A stretch of DNA of 64,000 nt from Halomonas sp. M20 (GCF_020622265.1 NZ_JACNMQ010000004.1:124001-188000); one strand, 5' to 3'; numbered from the stretch's first letter, positions 9,676-18,990 are shown. Notes: generated by a model from the sequence alone, not told the origin. Numbers and translations are program-made.

Positions 9676-9963
9676 TCACCAATCCAATGGCTTCATTGCG
9701 CGGGAGGTTGTCCTTTTATTCGTTGATGAGCCTTTTTCCAATGCTGTGCTTCTTGCCGAAAGACGAGCGATTGTTTGAGTCATCGCATCACTTTGCCCCT
9801 CACTATTGGCGAACCTGATATTCAAAGGTTCGTCCATTGATACCCGTTGGGAAAGCGCTTGGGTAAATCTTACCTCAGCACGCTCAGTTATCTCGCTAGC
9901 GACCAAAGCTGTCGGTAGAAATAATGCGAAAACGGTGGTGAGAATAAGCGGCTTGATGCTCAT
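9676..9963 (-). CDS. Small secreted protein, unknown function
   Basis: A 95-residue protein not assignable to a family. The N-terminus MSIKPLILTTVFALFLPTAL followed by VASE is a clear Sec signal peptide with probable cleavage after Ala-Leu-Val-Ala. The mature part is about 70 residues, polar and mostly helical in appearance (EITERAEVRFTQALSQRVSM, DAMTQTIARLSARSTALEKG). No cysteines, so no disulfides or lipid anchor. An AGGAGG ribosome-binding site sits 8 bases before the ATG, giving good support that this is a real gene despite its size. It stands alone between an IS remnant and a LysR gene, and no terminator is obvious downstream. Confidence 0.65.
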   Translation of the reverse strand: MSIKPLILTTVFALFLPTALVASEITERAEVRFTQALSQRVSMDEPLNIRFANSEGQSDAMTQTIARLSARSTALEKGSSTNKRTTSRAMKPLDW

Positions 9964-10108
9964 GTCAATAACCTCCTATGTGGAGGAAGGGTAAGGATCA
10001 CCCTACCTGGCATCTAAATTATGCAGCGCCGCCAAACGGGGCACGAATCGATCCGATTAAAGTCCTGTATCAAAGCAATTGTTAATACTTGTCGTGCAGA
10101 ACTTGTAC

Positions 10109-11053
10109 CTATCCGTTAGAAAACGCTTCATTAGCTTGAATTCGATTTTGTTGATCCGTCATGGAGGTTTGAATGTGCGAACGCAACCAGCGATCGGCAG
10201 GATCATTGTCGTGAAGCGCGTTCCAAATCATCGACAGCTCGAAAGTTGGACTATCGAACGGCAAAGTATTCTCGCGTAGCCGTGCATTGGCGGTTAGGGG
10301 GGCGGCCACATAATCCGGCACCGTGGCGATAATATCCGTATCCACCAGTTGGGCACTTAATCCACTGAATTCGGGTAGATTCAGCGTGACATGACGCGTG
10401 CGTCCCCATTCGGCCAACCGTTCGTCGACGACGCTATTCATCTCGCCCGCACAGGCCACTAGCGCATGCGGACGCTTGCAATAGTCATCCAAGGACAATA
10501 CTTGCGGATGGCTAGCGGTGCATAGAACGCACAGCTTGCTGCATCGCAGTCTTTTACGTTTGGCGTTAGGAAGCAATTTGCGAGTACAGCCGACACCGAC
10601 TGAAATTTCATCGGAGTTCAGTAATGTGGGCAAGTTGAGATAGTTGGTACGATGCATGACCAACGCAATATTAGGAGCCTCGAAACGTAAGCGACGTAGC
10701 AGTAGAGGAAACAACGACAACTCGACATCATCCGATAAACCAATGTGAAAAATGGTACCGCTGCGGGTGGGGATGAAATGACTAGTGCTACCCAAGGCGC
10801 AGGAAATAGCGTCCAGCGCAGGCTGAAGTTGAGTGAATATCTCCCTTGCGCGTGTTGTGGGTTCCATGTTGCAACCAACACGAATGAACAGCTGATCGCC
10901 AAACAAAACGCGGAGGCGCGAGAGTGCCGCACTGATGGCAGGTTGACCCAGAAACAGTTTTTCGGCGGTCCGGGTCACGCTTCGCTCGTGCATCAGAGTT
11001 TCGAACACGATCAGAAGATTGAAATCGATACGCCGCAGGTCATTGCGATTCAT
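10109..11053 (-). CDS. LysR-family transcriptional regulator (NodD/LeuO-like subgroup)
   Basis: DNA-binding regulator of 314 residues. The N-terminal winged helix begins MNRNDLRRIDFNLLIVFETL and contains the recognition helix region SVTRTAEKLFLGQPAISAAL followed by SRLRVLFGDQLFIR, close to the NodD/LeuO/PcpR branch. The C-terminal 200 residues form the two-lobed periplasmic-binding-like effector domain (FHIGLSDDVELSLFPLLLRR). The start at 11053 is preferred over an upstream in-frame Met at 11095 because a GGAG lies about 9 bases before it and the family begins here. No structural genes are close enough to be an obvious target. The effector is unknown. Two near-identical GGACCGG-type elements lie 90-135 bp upstream. 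Confidence 0.9.
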   Translation of the reverse strand: MNRNDLRRIDFNLLIVFETLMHERSVTRTAEKLFLGQPAISAALSRLRVLFGDQLFIRVGCNMEPTTRAREIFTQLQPALDAISCALGSTSHFIPTRSGTIFHIGLSDDVELSLFPLLLRRLRFEAPNIALVMHRTNYLNLPTLLNSDEISVGVGCTRKLLPNAKRKRLRCSKLCVLCTASHPQVLSLDDYCKRPHALVACAGEMNSVVDERLAEWGRTRHVTLNLPEFSGLSAQLVDTDIIATVPDYVAAPLTANARLRENTLPFDSPTFELSMIWNALHDNDPADRWLRSHIQTSMTDQQNRIQANEAFSNG

Positions 11054-11928
11054 CGAAGGGTTCTCCAAGGTCGGCGCAACGGGCAATATCAACAAAGGCT
11101 CTACAACGCAGCTTTATATTATAAATTTAGCAAACTTTGCCTGGACCGGTACCTATTCGGACGGTGATACAAACCGGGACCGGTTACCTTAAAATGGCAT
11201 CTATAGCTATGCCACCTTACGAAGCAGCTCCGCGAGGTAGCTGTCCCGGCGCAGAAGGAAGTCGTACAAGTGCTTTGGATACGGCATTGCGCACGGAAGC
11301 ACGCCTCGAAAGTGCTGACCGATAGGCGTGAACGTGTACGAGTCCGTCGAGTAAGCCGAATCCGCCGGCCGTATCGAAGGTGATGAGGTAGCAAAATACC
11401 GGAACCAGGCTGATTTGTTGGCGCTTGCCTGCGGTGTATGCACGTCTTTACCCCTCATGCTAAGGGCGATTCTAAACCGAAGACGATTGGCGTGCCCGGC
11501 ACGCGGGATGCACCGCCCTGAAATCAAGCCTTAACGGTGACTCAGAAAAAACCCCTTTCTTTTCCGACACCGGTGCTTCCATTGTCGCGCCGACAGTGCT
11601 TGGTAAACAGAAGCTATAGGCCATCAAAAAGCAATCTGTAACCCCCCTCCAGCGATATTCTACTCTCTGAAGGGTTTGCCACTGACGACTATACAGCTTC
11701 GGTAAATTCATACACGACCATCGAATGGCGGAATGCCGACGTCACGACGATGAATTCCTACAACATCTCTCCGATTTACCACGACATCTCTCCGATTTAC
11801 CACGCTAGTCACCACGCTCGTTCCCACGCTCAGGGCAAAGAATAACTCTGCGACGTTCAACAGCACTATAAATCTGTTGGTGTTGTTGACACATGCAAAC
11901 AACAACTAACTCAAGGGAGTTATTAATC
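11054..11928. other. 875-bp region with no credible gene; repeats and probable promoters
   Basis: Several short open frames exist on both strands but none has a good RBS, family resemblance or sensible composition. Visible elements are an AT-rich stretch at 11112-11130, two GGACCGG-T-(T)ACC elements (11143-11153 and 11177-11188), a short perfect palindrome GCGTGCCCGGCACGC (11490-11504) and a 21-bp tandem duplication (11763-11804). The region probably contains the promoters of the LysR gene and of the secreted propeller gene, plus debris of lost genes. The minus-strand frame 11207-11527 has a mildly protein-like C-terminus (RRDSYLAELLRKVA) but I could not place it. Confidence 0.45.
11763..11804. 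repeat. Perfect 21-bp tandem duplication
   Basis: Two adjacent identical 21-bp units (11763-11783 and 11784-11804), each beginning ACATCTCTCCGATTTACC. The region lies about 125 bp upstream of the start of the secreted propeller protein gene. It is followed by a CACGCTCGTTCCCACGCTC stretch that resembles half of the palindromic repeats common between genes in gammaproteobacteria. Function unknown. Confidence 0.85.
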
Positions 11929-14295
11929 ATGAAACGCAATTTAATCACGACAGAGATTGCCTCGATTTCTTCTATTATCAAGGCCAGACATCTATTCACA
12001 ACTGGCGCCATCACGCTCTCAATGCTTGCTACATTGGGCACTGCAGTACTTTGGGACACTGATGCCAATCTGGCCCATGCGCAAACGAATGCAGATCGCT
12101 TCGATATCAGCGACGTACTGGTGGAAGAAAGCGAAAGCGGGCAAGTCAGGGCACAAGATGTCGCCCTTGACCCGGCCGGCAATCGCTATGTCCTGGGAAA
12201 CTTCACCGGCACCGTGCTATTCGGTGAAGGCCGAAGCGCGCAGGAGCTTGAAGGCACAAACGGTGACTTCTTCGTCGCGAAATACGACACGGATGACAAC
12301 CTGATCTGGGTACAGAAGTTTGATGTGTTCGTCAGCCAAACTCAGCTTTTTACACAACCCACCGGTATCAAATTTGACGACAAGTTTGGCAACATCTTTA
12401 TCGTCGGCGTTTTTGGAGGTCGCCTGGTGATTGGCTCGCAGAGTCTGGTTTCCGATATCAATGCCAACGGTTTCGTGGCCCAGCTTGATCCAGAAACAGG
12501 CGAGGCAAAATGGGCAAATCAGATCGCCAGCGACAGGTTGGTCACCGTAAGCGATCTCAGTACCAACGGCAATCTTGCAGTGACGGGTGCGTTCAACGGC
12601 ATCGCCGATTTCCAAGGACAGTCTAATTCCGGGAAGTCCCTGCTAGCACTTTCCCCGAACGACTCGGATATGTACACGGCCATCTACGCCTTCGATGGTT
12701 CTGTCGACTTCGTTCTCCAAGCTGGCGGCGATGAGGCAGAGGGAACAAGCGTCGACTTTGGACCGGGTACAATTCACGTTGGGGGTGATTTTCTGGGCAC
12801 GATACAATTTCCGGATCGAACCGGACAACAGCCCACAGAGCTGACCAGCAGCGGAAAAACCGACGGCTTCGTGGTGAGCTACACTACCTCGGGTCAGGAA
12901 CGGTTTGTGACCCAGTTTGGCGGTACGCAATCGGATAGCGTTCGCCAAGTGGTCAATAAAGGTTTCCACGTCTACGCAGCGGGTAATTTCAGAGACGAGG
13001 CCAGTATTGGAGAAACTGCACTTACAAGCCGCGGCGAAACCGACATTTTTATCGCACAGATAAATCGTTTTAACGGACTGGTTCAGACGGTTACTCAAGC
13101 AGGCGGTAGGAAAAAGGATTTCATCCATAACCTGGACGCCGATACCAGTAAAAAAGTGGGTGGCGCGATTTTCATTGGCGGTGAATTTTTCAGTCAATCG
13201 ATGGTTATTGGTAAGGATTCCGCCACCGTTGTTATAAAGGATCCTAACGATAACCCGCTCAAGGATGCCACCTTCCTCGCCGGCTTATCTGTCGACAACG
13301 ACCAAATTCAGCCGTCGTTCGGCCAGGCGGTGGAGGGAGAGTTCGTGTCACGAAATCTTACGGTGGACGACGGTGGCGAGAACCTGTTCTTCCCCGGTCG
13401 ATTCAGCACCGCGGTCGCTTTTGGCGAGGGTGCTCGCAAGATCGAATTACCGTCACCTAGCGGTCAATCCGCAATGGCTGTCGCGCACTTCGTCCCGGCA
13501 ACGGATGAAGGCAGTGAGGCATCCATCTTTCATCTCAGCTCGAGCTCGAGCGGCAATGTCGATGGTATCGATTTCCGAGACGAGGATGTGTTGGCGTTCA
13601 GTCCTCAGCGGCAGCGCTGGACAATGCTCATCGACGGCTCGGACATCGGCCTTGGGTCGGTGGATATCGATGCCTTCCACGGCCGCTCGGATGGCACCAT
13701 GCTGTTGAGCGTCGACAAGCCTGTTTCACTACCTAGGGTCGGCGAGGTTGACGACTCGGACATACTGCTTTTCACGCCGGAGCAATTGGGTAAAGTAACC
13801 ACTGGCACCCTACGAATGTTTTTGCGCGGGGCCGATGCCGGATTGACCACAAACGGTGAGGATATCGACGCGATTACTTCTGACACTGAGGGTCGGTTGG
13901 TGATCAGCACCTTGGGTAAGGCCAACGTGCCAGGCCGTAATGGCGCGCTCTCTGCCCAGGACGAGGATCTATTGGTGCACAATGGCAATGTCTGGGAACT
14001 GCTGTTCGACGGATCGGATATCGGTCTTGAGTTGAGTACGGAAGACGTCAAGGGCGCCTCGGTGGACGCCAGCGGTAGTATGGCGTTCACGACCCTAGGG
14101 TCATTCAAGATTGATGGCTTAAGCGGTGATGCCGATGACCTCGTCAACTGTGAGCTTACAGGTACCGGCGAAAACACCACGGTGAGTGAGTGCGCTCTCT
14201 TGTTCGACAGCGGGGCCAATGGCATGGCGAACGAAGTCGTCGATGCCCTCTCCATCGTCCGGGTGGCAGCCGGCGGTACCGCAGCCACCAAGTAA
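11929..14295 (+). CDS. Large secreted beta-propeller protein with C-terminal repeats
   Basis: A 788-residue exported protein of unknown function. The start at 11929 (MKRNLITTEI) is chosen because AAGGGAG lies 10 bases upstream; an in-frame Met at 11893 lacks an RBS. A long hydrophobic stretch (TGAITLSMLATLGTAVLWD) and an AHAQ site make a signal peptide. Residues 60-530 carry repeats of the SBBP/propeller kind (VALDPAGNRYVLGNFTGTVL, FVAKYDTDDNLIWVQKF), the pattern of beta-propeller proteins. Residues 540-780 hold about three copies of another unit with DEDVLAF..., LIDGSDIGLGSVDIDAF and FDGSDIGL motifs, rich in acidic residues. No cysteine-rich, PEP-CTERM or autotransporter tail is seen. It is flanked by non-coding sequence and appears to be a single-gene unit. 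Confidence 0.8.
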   Translation: MKRNLITTEIASISSIIKARHLFTTGAITLSMLATLGTAVLWDTDANLAHAQTNADRFDISDVLVEESESGQVRAQDVALDPAGNRYVLGNFTGTVLFGEGRSAQELEGTNGDFFVAKYDTDDNLIWVQKFDVFVSQTQLFTQPTGIKFDDKFGNIFIVGVFGGRLVIGSQSLVSDINANGFVAQLDPETGEAKWANQIASDRLVTVSDLSTNGNLAVTGAFNGIADFQGQSNSGKSLLALSPNDSDMYTAIYAFDGSVDFVLQAGGDEAEGTSVDFGPGTIHVGGDFLGTIQFPDRTGQQPTELTSSGKTDGFVVSYTTSGQERFVTQFGGTQSDSVRQVVNKGFHVYAAGNFRDEASIGETALTSRGETDIFIAQINRFNGLVQTVTQAGGRKKDFIHNLDADTSKKVGGAIFIGGEFFSQSMVIGKDSATVVIKDPNDNPLKDATFLAGLSVDNDQIQPSFGQAVEGEFVSRNLTVDDGGENLFFPGRFSTAVAFGEGARKIELPSPSGQSAMAVAHFVPATDEGSEASIFHLSSSSSGNVDGIDFRDEDVLAFSPQRQRWTMLIDGSDIGLGSVDIDAFHGRSDGTMLLSVDKPVSLPRVGEVDDSDILLFTPEQLGKVTTGTLRMFLRGADAGLTTNGEDIDAITSDTEGRLVISTLGKANVPGRNGALSAQDEDLLVHNGNVWELLFDGSDIGLELSTEDVKGASVDASGSMAFTTLGSFKIDGLSGDADDLVNCELTGTGENTTVSECALLFDSGANGMANEVVDALSIVRVAAGGTAATK

Positions 14296-14321
14296 GTCAT
14301 CTAGTGTAAGCAATCGACCCA

Positions 14322-14349
14322 GTTGAGCACGGTTCGCGCCGTGCTCAAC
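14322..14349 (+). terminator. Hairpin downstream of the propeller gene (possible terminator)
   Basis: A perfect 11-bp inverted repeat, GTTGAGCACGG and CCGTGCTCAAC, with a 6-base loop, begins 27 bp after the stop of the secreted propeller gene. It lacks the T-run of a classical intrinsic terminator, so it may stabilise the 3' end of the mRNA or act with a factor. Confidence 0.5.
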
Positions 14350-14524
14350 GACTTGTCGAAGCAATGTAAAACGAACCTGTCTCTTTTCGGCAATCTTCGT
14401 ATCAAACCGCACTCTGTTCGTCGGTCAGATGGATCCAACCGATATGATCCGTTTTAGTCGTGGTAAGAAAATAAGCATTTATAAAAAATTATAACGCTAG
14501 CTTGTGGAATCGCGCTGCTTAGCC

Positions 14525-16108
14525 CTACTTCGTAATGAACCCTCTCACCGCTTCGACAAACTGCTGGGCCGCCGGCTCACGACCCAACAGCAGATGACCA
14601 TCGCTTTCCAAGCTCATGAACTGCGCGTTGGGAATAGAGGCTGCGATCTCGCGGCCCGAGCTGACCGGGATGCGCCCGTCTCGTTGCGAGTGAATGACCA
14701 AGGTGGGTACGCGCACATTGGCCAGGCGATGGCGCACGTCAACGTCGCCGAAGGCCGAGAGGAAACGCGCCGCGTTCTCCGGCGAGGTGGTGCGCCGCTG
14801 AAATTCATTGAACCATTGCAACTCATCGAAAGTGGCACTGGGCATAAAGGTCGAGGAAAAGATCTGGCGATAGGCCGGGTTGTCCTGCCCCCAACCGCTT
14901 TCCGTCAAGGTCAATAAGGCCTCGCGTTCCTTGATGGTCTGAGGCGACGCGTGGATACGCCATCCGGCGGCATAGGCGCCGAACAGGATCAGGTGCGAGA
15001 CTCGCTCAGGATGGCGCACCGCATACTCGATCGATACCGCGGCGCCTTGGGAGATACCCAATAGCGCAAAGCGCTCAAGGCCGAGATTGTCGATCACCGT
15101 CTCGAGATCCGCCACGAAGACCTCAAAGGAAATCTCACCTACGTCCCAATCCGATAAGCCGTTACCGCGTTCATCGTAGCGTAGCAGCAGATGTTCGCTG
15201 GCGAGTTCACGAAATAGCGGACTCCAGATTGGTGCATCCCAGTCAAGTTCCAGATGCGTCAACCAGTTCGCAGCCTTGACCAATGGCGTGCCCTTGCCGA
15301 CACAGGCATAGGCGATACGCACTCCATCCTTGGCAGTGCAGAAGCGAATTTTCTGATGGGCCAGCAGCTGTCGGGCAAGAGGTGCCGCCGATTCCTGAAA
15401 GGCGACGCTTGGCGTGGTATTGGATTTCACTGGCCACTGAATTCCGGCGCTGCGAAAGCGTCGATCCAGCTCCCCAGACAAGGCGTCGGCCTCTTGATCG
15501 AACCTTAGCTGACGAAGGCGAAACAGGAGTTCGGCGCCCGCTACAGGATTGTATGGATCCGCACTGAGCCATTCCCTGTTCCAGGGTAAGGCGTGATCCG
15601 GTGACAAATCCACGTGGGTAGCCAGCCGTTGTGTCATACGGGTTTGAAGACGATCTTTCTCTTGACGCTCAGCAGTCAGCCAGCGCTGAAAGAGTTCCTG
15701 GTTCGGCAGATCGATGCCGTCGAGTAGCGGTTGTTGTAAACGCGCCGCCATTTCGATCAGCTCCGCAGCTTGTAGATCAGGTTGTTTAAGCCGAGCTGCC
15801 AGACGGTGAATATCGATCTCGATCTGAAGTTCCAGGAAGGTGACGCGTTCTCGATCCGCGACCAATCGTTCGATAGTGGCGTCATTGACCACTAAACGCA
15901 GCTTGCACAGCGACCATCTTAACGCACCACGCGGATCGTCCGGCACTTCCCAGAACATCTCACACAGTCGGTCGCGCCGCTGAGGTCGAGCAGTCAGCAC
16001 AAGATACACCAGTAAGGCACGGGTTTTCTTCGACGCCGGCAAGGGCACGTATTCGCCATCTCGGTTCACCGCCAGTTCGCCCAGGGTTCGAATCGTGAGC
16101 TCAGACAT
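14525..16108 (-). CDS. SARP-like regulator fused to an alpha/beta hydrolase
   Basis: A 527-residue two-part protein. Residues 1-95 resemble the OmpR-type winged helix of SARP/BTAD regulators (LTIRTLGELAVNRDGEYVPL followed by PASKKTRALLVYLVLTARPQ). Residues 95-240 look like the associated all-helical BTAD/TPR-type domain (LLRLRQL-type repeats). Residues 255-527 are an alpha/beta hydrolase: oxyanion-side YDERGNGLSDWD, nucleophile elbow LLGISQGAAVSIEYA with Ser near residue 353, acid in VIHSQRDGRIPV and His in ESDGHLLLG, so a full catalytic triad. The protein is likely cytoplasmic. It could sense a ligand through its hydrolase domain or couple hydrolysis to regulation. It is divergent from the methyltransferase/TPR pair at 16263, with about 150 bp between them, which are natural candidate targets. 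Confidence 0.85.
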   Translation of the reverse strand: MSELTIRTLGELAVNRDGEYVPLPASKKTRALLVYLVLTARPQRRDRLCEMFWEVPDDPRGALRWSLCKLRLVVNDATIERLVADRERVTFLELQIEIDIHRLAARLKQPDLQAAELIEMAARLQQPLLDGIDLPNQELFQRWLTAERQEKDRLQTRMTQRLATHVDLSPDHALPWNREWLSADPYNPVAGAELLFRLRQLRFDQEADALSGELDRRFRSAGIQWPVKSNTTPSVAFQESAAPLARQLLAHQKIRFCTAKDGVRIAYACVGKGTPLVKAANWLTHLELDWDAPIWSPLFRELASEHLLLRYDERGNGLSDWDVGEISFEVFVADLETVIDNLGLERFALLGISQGAAVSIEYAVRHPERVSHLILFGAYAAGWRIHASPQTIKEREALLTLTESGWGQDNPAYRQIFSSTFMPSATFDELQWFNEFQRRTTSPENAARFLSAFGDVDVRHRLANVRVPTLVIHSQRDGRIPVSSGREIAASIPNAQFMSLESDGHLLLGREPAAQQFVEAVRGFITK

Positions 16109-16262
16109 CGTTCGTACTCACAGGATGGCCTTATTACCTACAGTCTCGTCGGCTTTTGATCAAAATTCCACGCTGGTTACAACGCTGAGTACAACGATTG
16201 GCGCATAAATTCTGTGTTGCGAGCTCGGCACGGGGCCGGACTCAAGAACGAGATACACCATC

Positions 16263-17219
16263 ATGAATCGTCACATGAAAACTCTACCCCAATCCTCCGG
16301 CGAATTGTTTCTAACCGATGGCGGTCTGGAGACGGATCTGATCTTTAACCACGGTATCGAAATTCGCGAGTTCGCGGCGCACACCCTGCTTTCCAGCGCA
16401 GCGGGCCGCCATGCCCTGGCCGAGTATTTTCGCGGCTTTTTGTCTCTCGCTCGAGAGTGCGGGACCGGCTTCATCCTTGATGCCCCGACCTGGAAGGCCC
16501 ATAGCCACTGGGCACAGGATCTGGGCGCCACGGAAGCCGAGCTGCGCACGGCGAACCTTGAAGCCGTGAACTTCATCGCTACGCTACGCGACGAATTCGC
16601 CGGTAACCAAGGCCCCACCGTGCTCAACGCCGTCATCGGCCCCAAGGGTGACGCCTATGCGCCGGAAACCCTGCTGAGTGCTTCCGAGGCCGAGGAGTAT
16701 CACGCCCAGCAGCTCCACTGGCTTACGGACAGCGAGGTTGAGATGGTCTCGGCGCTCACCTTCACCCAGGCCGAGGAAGCCACAGGCATCGTTCGGGCGG
16801 CGGATAAGGCCGGCCTGCCCATTGTCGTCTCCTTCACCGTGGAGACCGATGGTCGGCTACCCACCGGCCAGCCCCTGGGCGAAGCCATTCAAGAGGTGGA
16901 CGCAGCGACCCGCCAGGCGGCGGCCTACTTCATGGTCAACTGTGCGCATCCAGAGCATTTTATTGACGCCCTCACTGACGACGAATGGACGCGCCGCATC
17001 AAGGGGCTGCGCTGTAACGCCTCGCGCTGCAGCCATGCCGAATTGGACGCCGCCGAGGAGCTCGATGCGGGTAATCCTCTGGAGCTGGCAGCGCAGTATG
17101 GCTCGCTGGTCGCAAGAATGCCTTGGGTCAACGTACTCGGTGGCTGCTGCGGCACGGATCTGCGCCATGTCCATGCGATCGCTGCGGCTTTCACCTCCGG
17201 CGACGCCATGGCGAGCTGA
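16263..17219 (+). CDS. Homocysteine S-methyltransferase family protein
   Basis: A 318-residue (beta/alpha)8-barrel enzyme, likely transferring a methyl group from a donor such as S-methylmethionine, betaine or SAM to a thiol such as homocysteine. It begins LFLTDGGLETDLIFNHGIEI, the family's N-terminal barrel strand. The zinc/thiol ligands are all present: Cys227 in VNCAHPEH and Cys295-Cys296 in the terminal GGCCGTD. There is no cobalamin or folate module, so it is the single-domain type (MmuM/BHMT-like). Whether the methyl donor is betaine or S-methylmethionine cannot be decided. It is followed 52 bp later by the secreted TPR protein gene on the same strand and is divergent from the SARP-hydrolase fusion. 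Confidence 0.88.
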   Translation: MNRHMKTLPQSSGELFLTDGGLETDLIFNHGIEIREFAAHTLLSSAAGRHALAEYFRGFLSLARECGTGFILDAPTWKAHSHWAQDLGATEAELRTANLEAVNFIATLRDEFAGNQGPTVLNAVIGPKGDAYAPETLLSASEAEEYHAQQLHWLTDSEVEMVSALTFTQAEEATGIVRAADKAGLPIVVSFTVETDGRLPTGQPLGEAIQEVDAATRQAAAYFMVNCAHPEHFIDALTDDEWTRRIKGLRCNASRCSHAELDAAEELDAGNPLELAAQYGSLVARMPWVNVLGGCCGTDLRHVHAIAAAFTSGDAMAS

Positions 17220-17271
17220 GTCGATCAATGAACCGGGGCGCCGATAACGCCCCGACAATAGGATACCTATC

Positions 17272-18990
17272 ATGAAAGCAACGACATTCACTCTGACTTC
17301 TGCGGCGCTTCTCGCCACCGCGATCAGTACTGCATCCCTCGCTCATGAGGACGCGCGCAAGACGGAACTCTTCAAGCCCGGCGTTGGCTTCGCCGGCGAG
17401 CGTACCGAGCCGACAGCTGACTTCGCTGCCCGAGTGCCTCTCTACGAAGGGCTCGGTAAGCGCAGTTACAAGATCACGACTCGCAGTTCACAAGCCCAGG
17501 CGTATTTCGATCAAGGCTTGAAGCTCGCCTGGGGCTTCAATCATGCCGAGGCGCGGCGCGCATTCCGGGAGGCTCAGCGGCTCGACCCAAGTTGCGCCAT
17601 GTGTTTCTGGGGCGAAGCCTTCGTCCTTGGCTCCAATATCAATGACGCCATGCACCCAGAGGCCATTACGCCGGCATTTGAGGCCATCACTCAAGCAATG
17701 ACACTAAAGAATGCCGCGACGCCCAGGGAACAGGCGCTAATCGAGGCGCTGGCTGTGCGCTATGCCCCAGATCCGGATACGGATCGTGTGACACTGGATC
17801 AGTCCTGGGCAGATGCCATCCAGGCGGTCGCCCAGCGCTATCCAAGCGATTCGGATATCCAGGTGCTCTATGCCGATGCACTGATGAATCTGCAACCCTG
17901 GGATTATTGGGAAGCGGATGGCACTACCCCCAAGGGCCATGCGGCGGCTATCGTCGCCACTCTGGAGCGTGCGCTCGTCGTCGCGCCGGGTCATCCCGCG
18001 GCAGCGCATCTCTATATCCACGCGGTGGAAGCTTCCGCGACCCCGGAACGCGCGGAACCTCACGCGGACACCCTGCGCGGCGCGATGCCGGGAGCCGGTC
18101 ATCTAACGCACATGCCGGCGCATATCTACAGCCGGGTCGGGCGCTATCAGGATTCGCTGGCGGTCAACCGCGACGCCATCGCCGCGGACGAGCGGATGCT
18201 GGAAGCGATGGGCGGTGCCGCCAGTCCGCTCTATCGCTTCGGCTACTACCCGCACAACGTGCACTTTTTGATGGTGGCCGCCCAGCTGTCCGGGGCCAAG
18301 GACGATGTTTTGATATCCGCCGAGAAACTCGGCGCCATCACCTCGAACGAGGTATCCGCGGAGTTCGGCTGGGTGCAGGCGATCAAGACAGCGCCCTATT
18401 CTGCCCACGCTCAGTTCGCGGAGCCCGAGGCCATCCTGGCGCTGGCTGACCCCGGCAACCGCTTCCCCTTCGTCAAGGGCTATTGGCACTATGCCCGGGG
18501 TGTGGCCTTCGCCCGACTGGGCCGTATTGATGATGCGTTAACGGAAGTTTCAGCCTTGAACGCGCTTTACACCAACGCCGACCTGGAAGGGCTCGAGGCT
18601 CAATACGTCCCGGCGCGTACCCTGCTCGAGATCGCCAAGCACGTTGTCGAAGCGCGGGTCGAACAATCTCGGCAGAACTACTCGGCTGCCGAGCATCATT
18701 TGCAGGAAGCGATTACCCTGGAGGATGCCATCGCCTATATGGAACCGCCCTACTGGTACTACCCGATCCGACAGACCCTGGCTGCGGTACAGCTCCAGGA
18801 TGGCCGAGTACAGGAGGCGATCATGACTTTCCATCAGGCGCTGGCGAAGCAGCCGAAAAATGGCTGGGCGCTATGGGGGCTAATGCAGGCGCAGCAACAG
18901 GCCGGGGATGCCTCGGTCAAGCAGACCGAGCGTGAGTTTGGCCGGGTATGGCTTGGTGACCGCTCCCTGTTGGCCTTGGATCGGCTGTGA
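17272..18990 (+). CDS. Secreted TPR-repeat protein
   Basis: A 572-residue protein with a Sec signal peptide (MKATTFTLTSAALLATAIST, cleaved near SLA-HED), so periplasmic. Tetratricopeptide-type helical repeats are visible from about residue 75 (AYFDQGLKLAWGFNHAEARR, AFREAQRLDPSCAMCFWGEA) to the C-terminus (AIMTFHQALAKQPKNGWALW). A central part has the His-rich segment GAGHLTHMPAHIYSRVGRYQ, and Cys pairs such as C-A-M-C occur near residue 105. This arrangement matches widespread uncharacterised proteobacterial TPR proteins of 500-600 residues. The catalytic or binding function is unknown. It sits behind the homocysteine S-methyltransferase gene with good spacing for cotranscription. Confidence 0.85.
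   Translation: MKATTFTLTSAALLATAISTASLAHEDARKTELFKPGVGFAGERTEPTADFAARVPLYEGLGKRSYKITTRSSQAQAYFDQGLKLAWGFNHAEARRAFREAQRLDPSCAMCFWGEAFVLGSNINDAMHPEAITPAFEAITQAMTLKNAATPREQALIEALAVRYAPDPDTDRVTLDQSWADAIQAVAQRYPSDSDIQVLYADALMNLQPWDYWEADGTTPKGHAAAIVATLERALVVAPGHPAAAHLYIHAVEASATPERAEPHADTLRGAMPGAGHLTHMPAHIYSRVGRYQDSLAVNRDAIAADERMLEAMGGAASPLYRFGYYPHNVHFLMVAAQLSGAKDDVLISAEKLGAITSNEVSAEFGWVQAIKTAPYSAHAQFAEPEAILALADPGNRFPFVKGYWHYARGVAFARLGRIDDALTEVSALNALYTNADLEGLEAQYVPARTLLEIAKHVVEARVEQSRQNYSAAEHHLQEAITLEDAIAYMEPPYWYYPIRQTLAAVQLQDGRVQEAIMTFHQALAKQPKNGWALWGLMQAQQQAGDASVKQTEREFGRVWLGDRSLLALDRL

Noticed and set aside
11207-11527. Minus-strand frame with protein-like C-terminus
   Set aside because: No RBS, no recognised family and low-quality N-terminal sequence; not strong enough to call as a gene.
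14322-14349. Hairpin after the propeller gene as a firm terminator
   Set aside because: The stem is perfect but no U-run follows, so it is listed only as a possible terminator.
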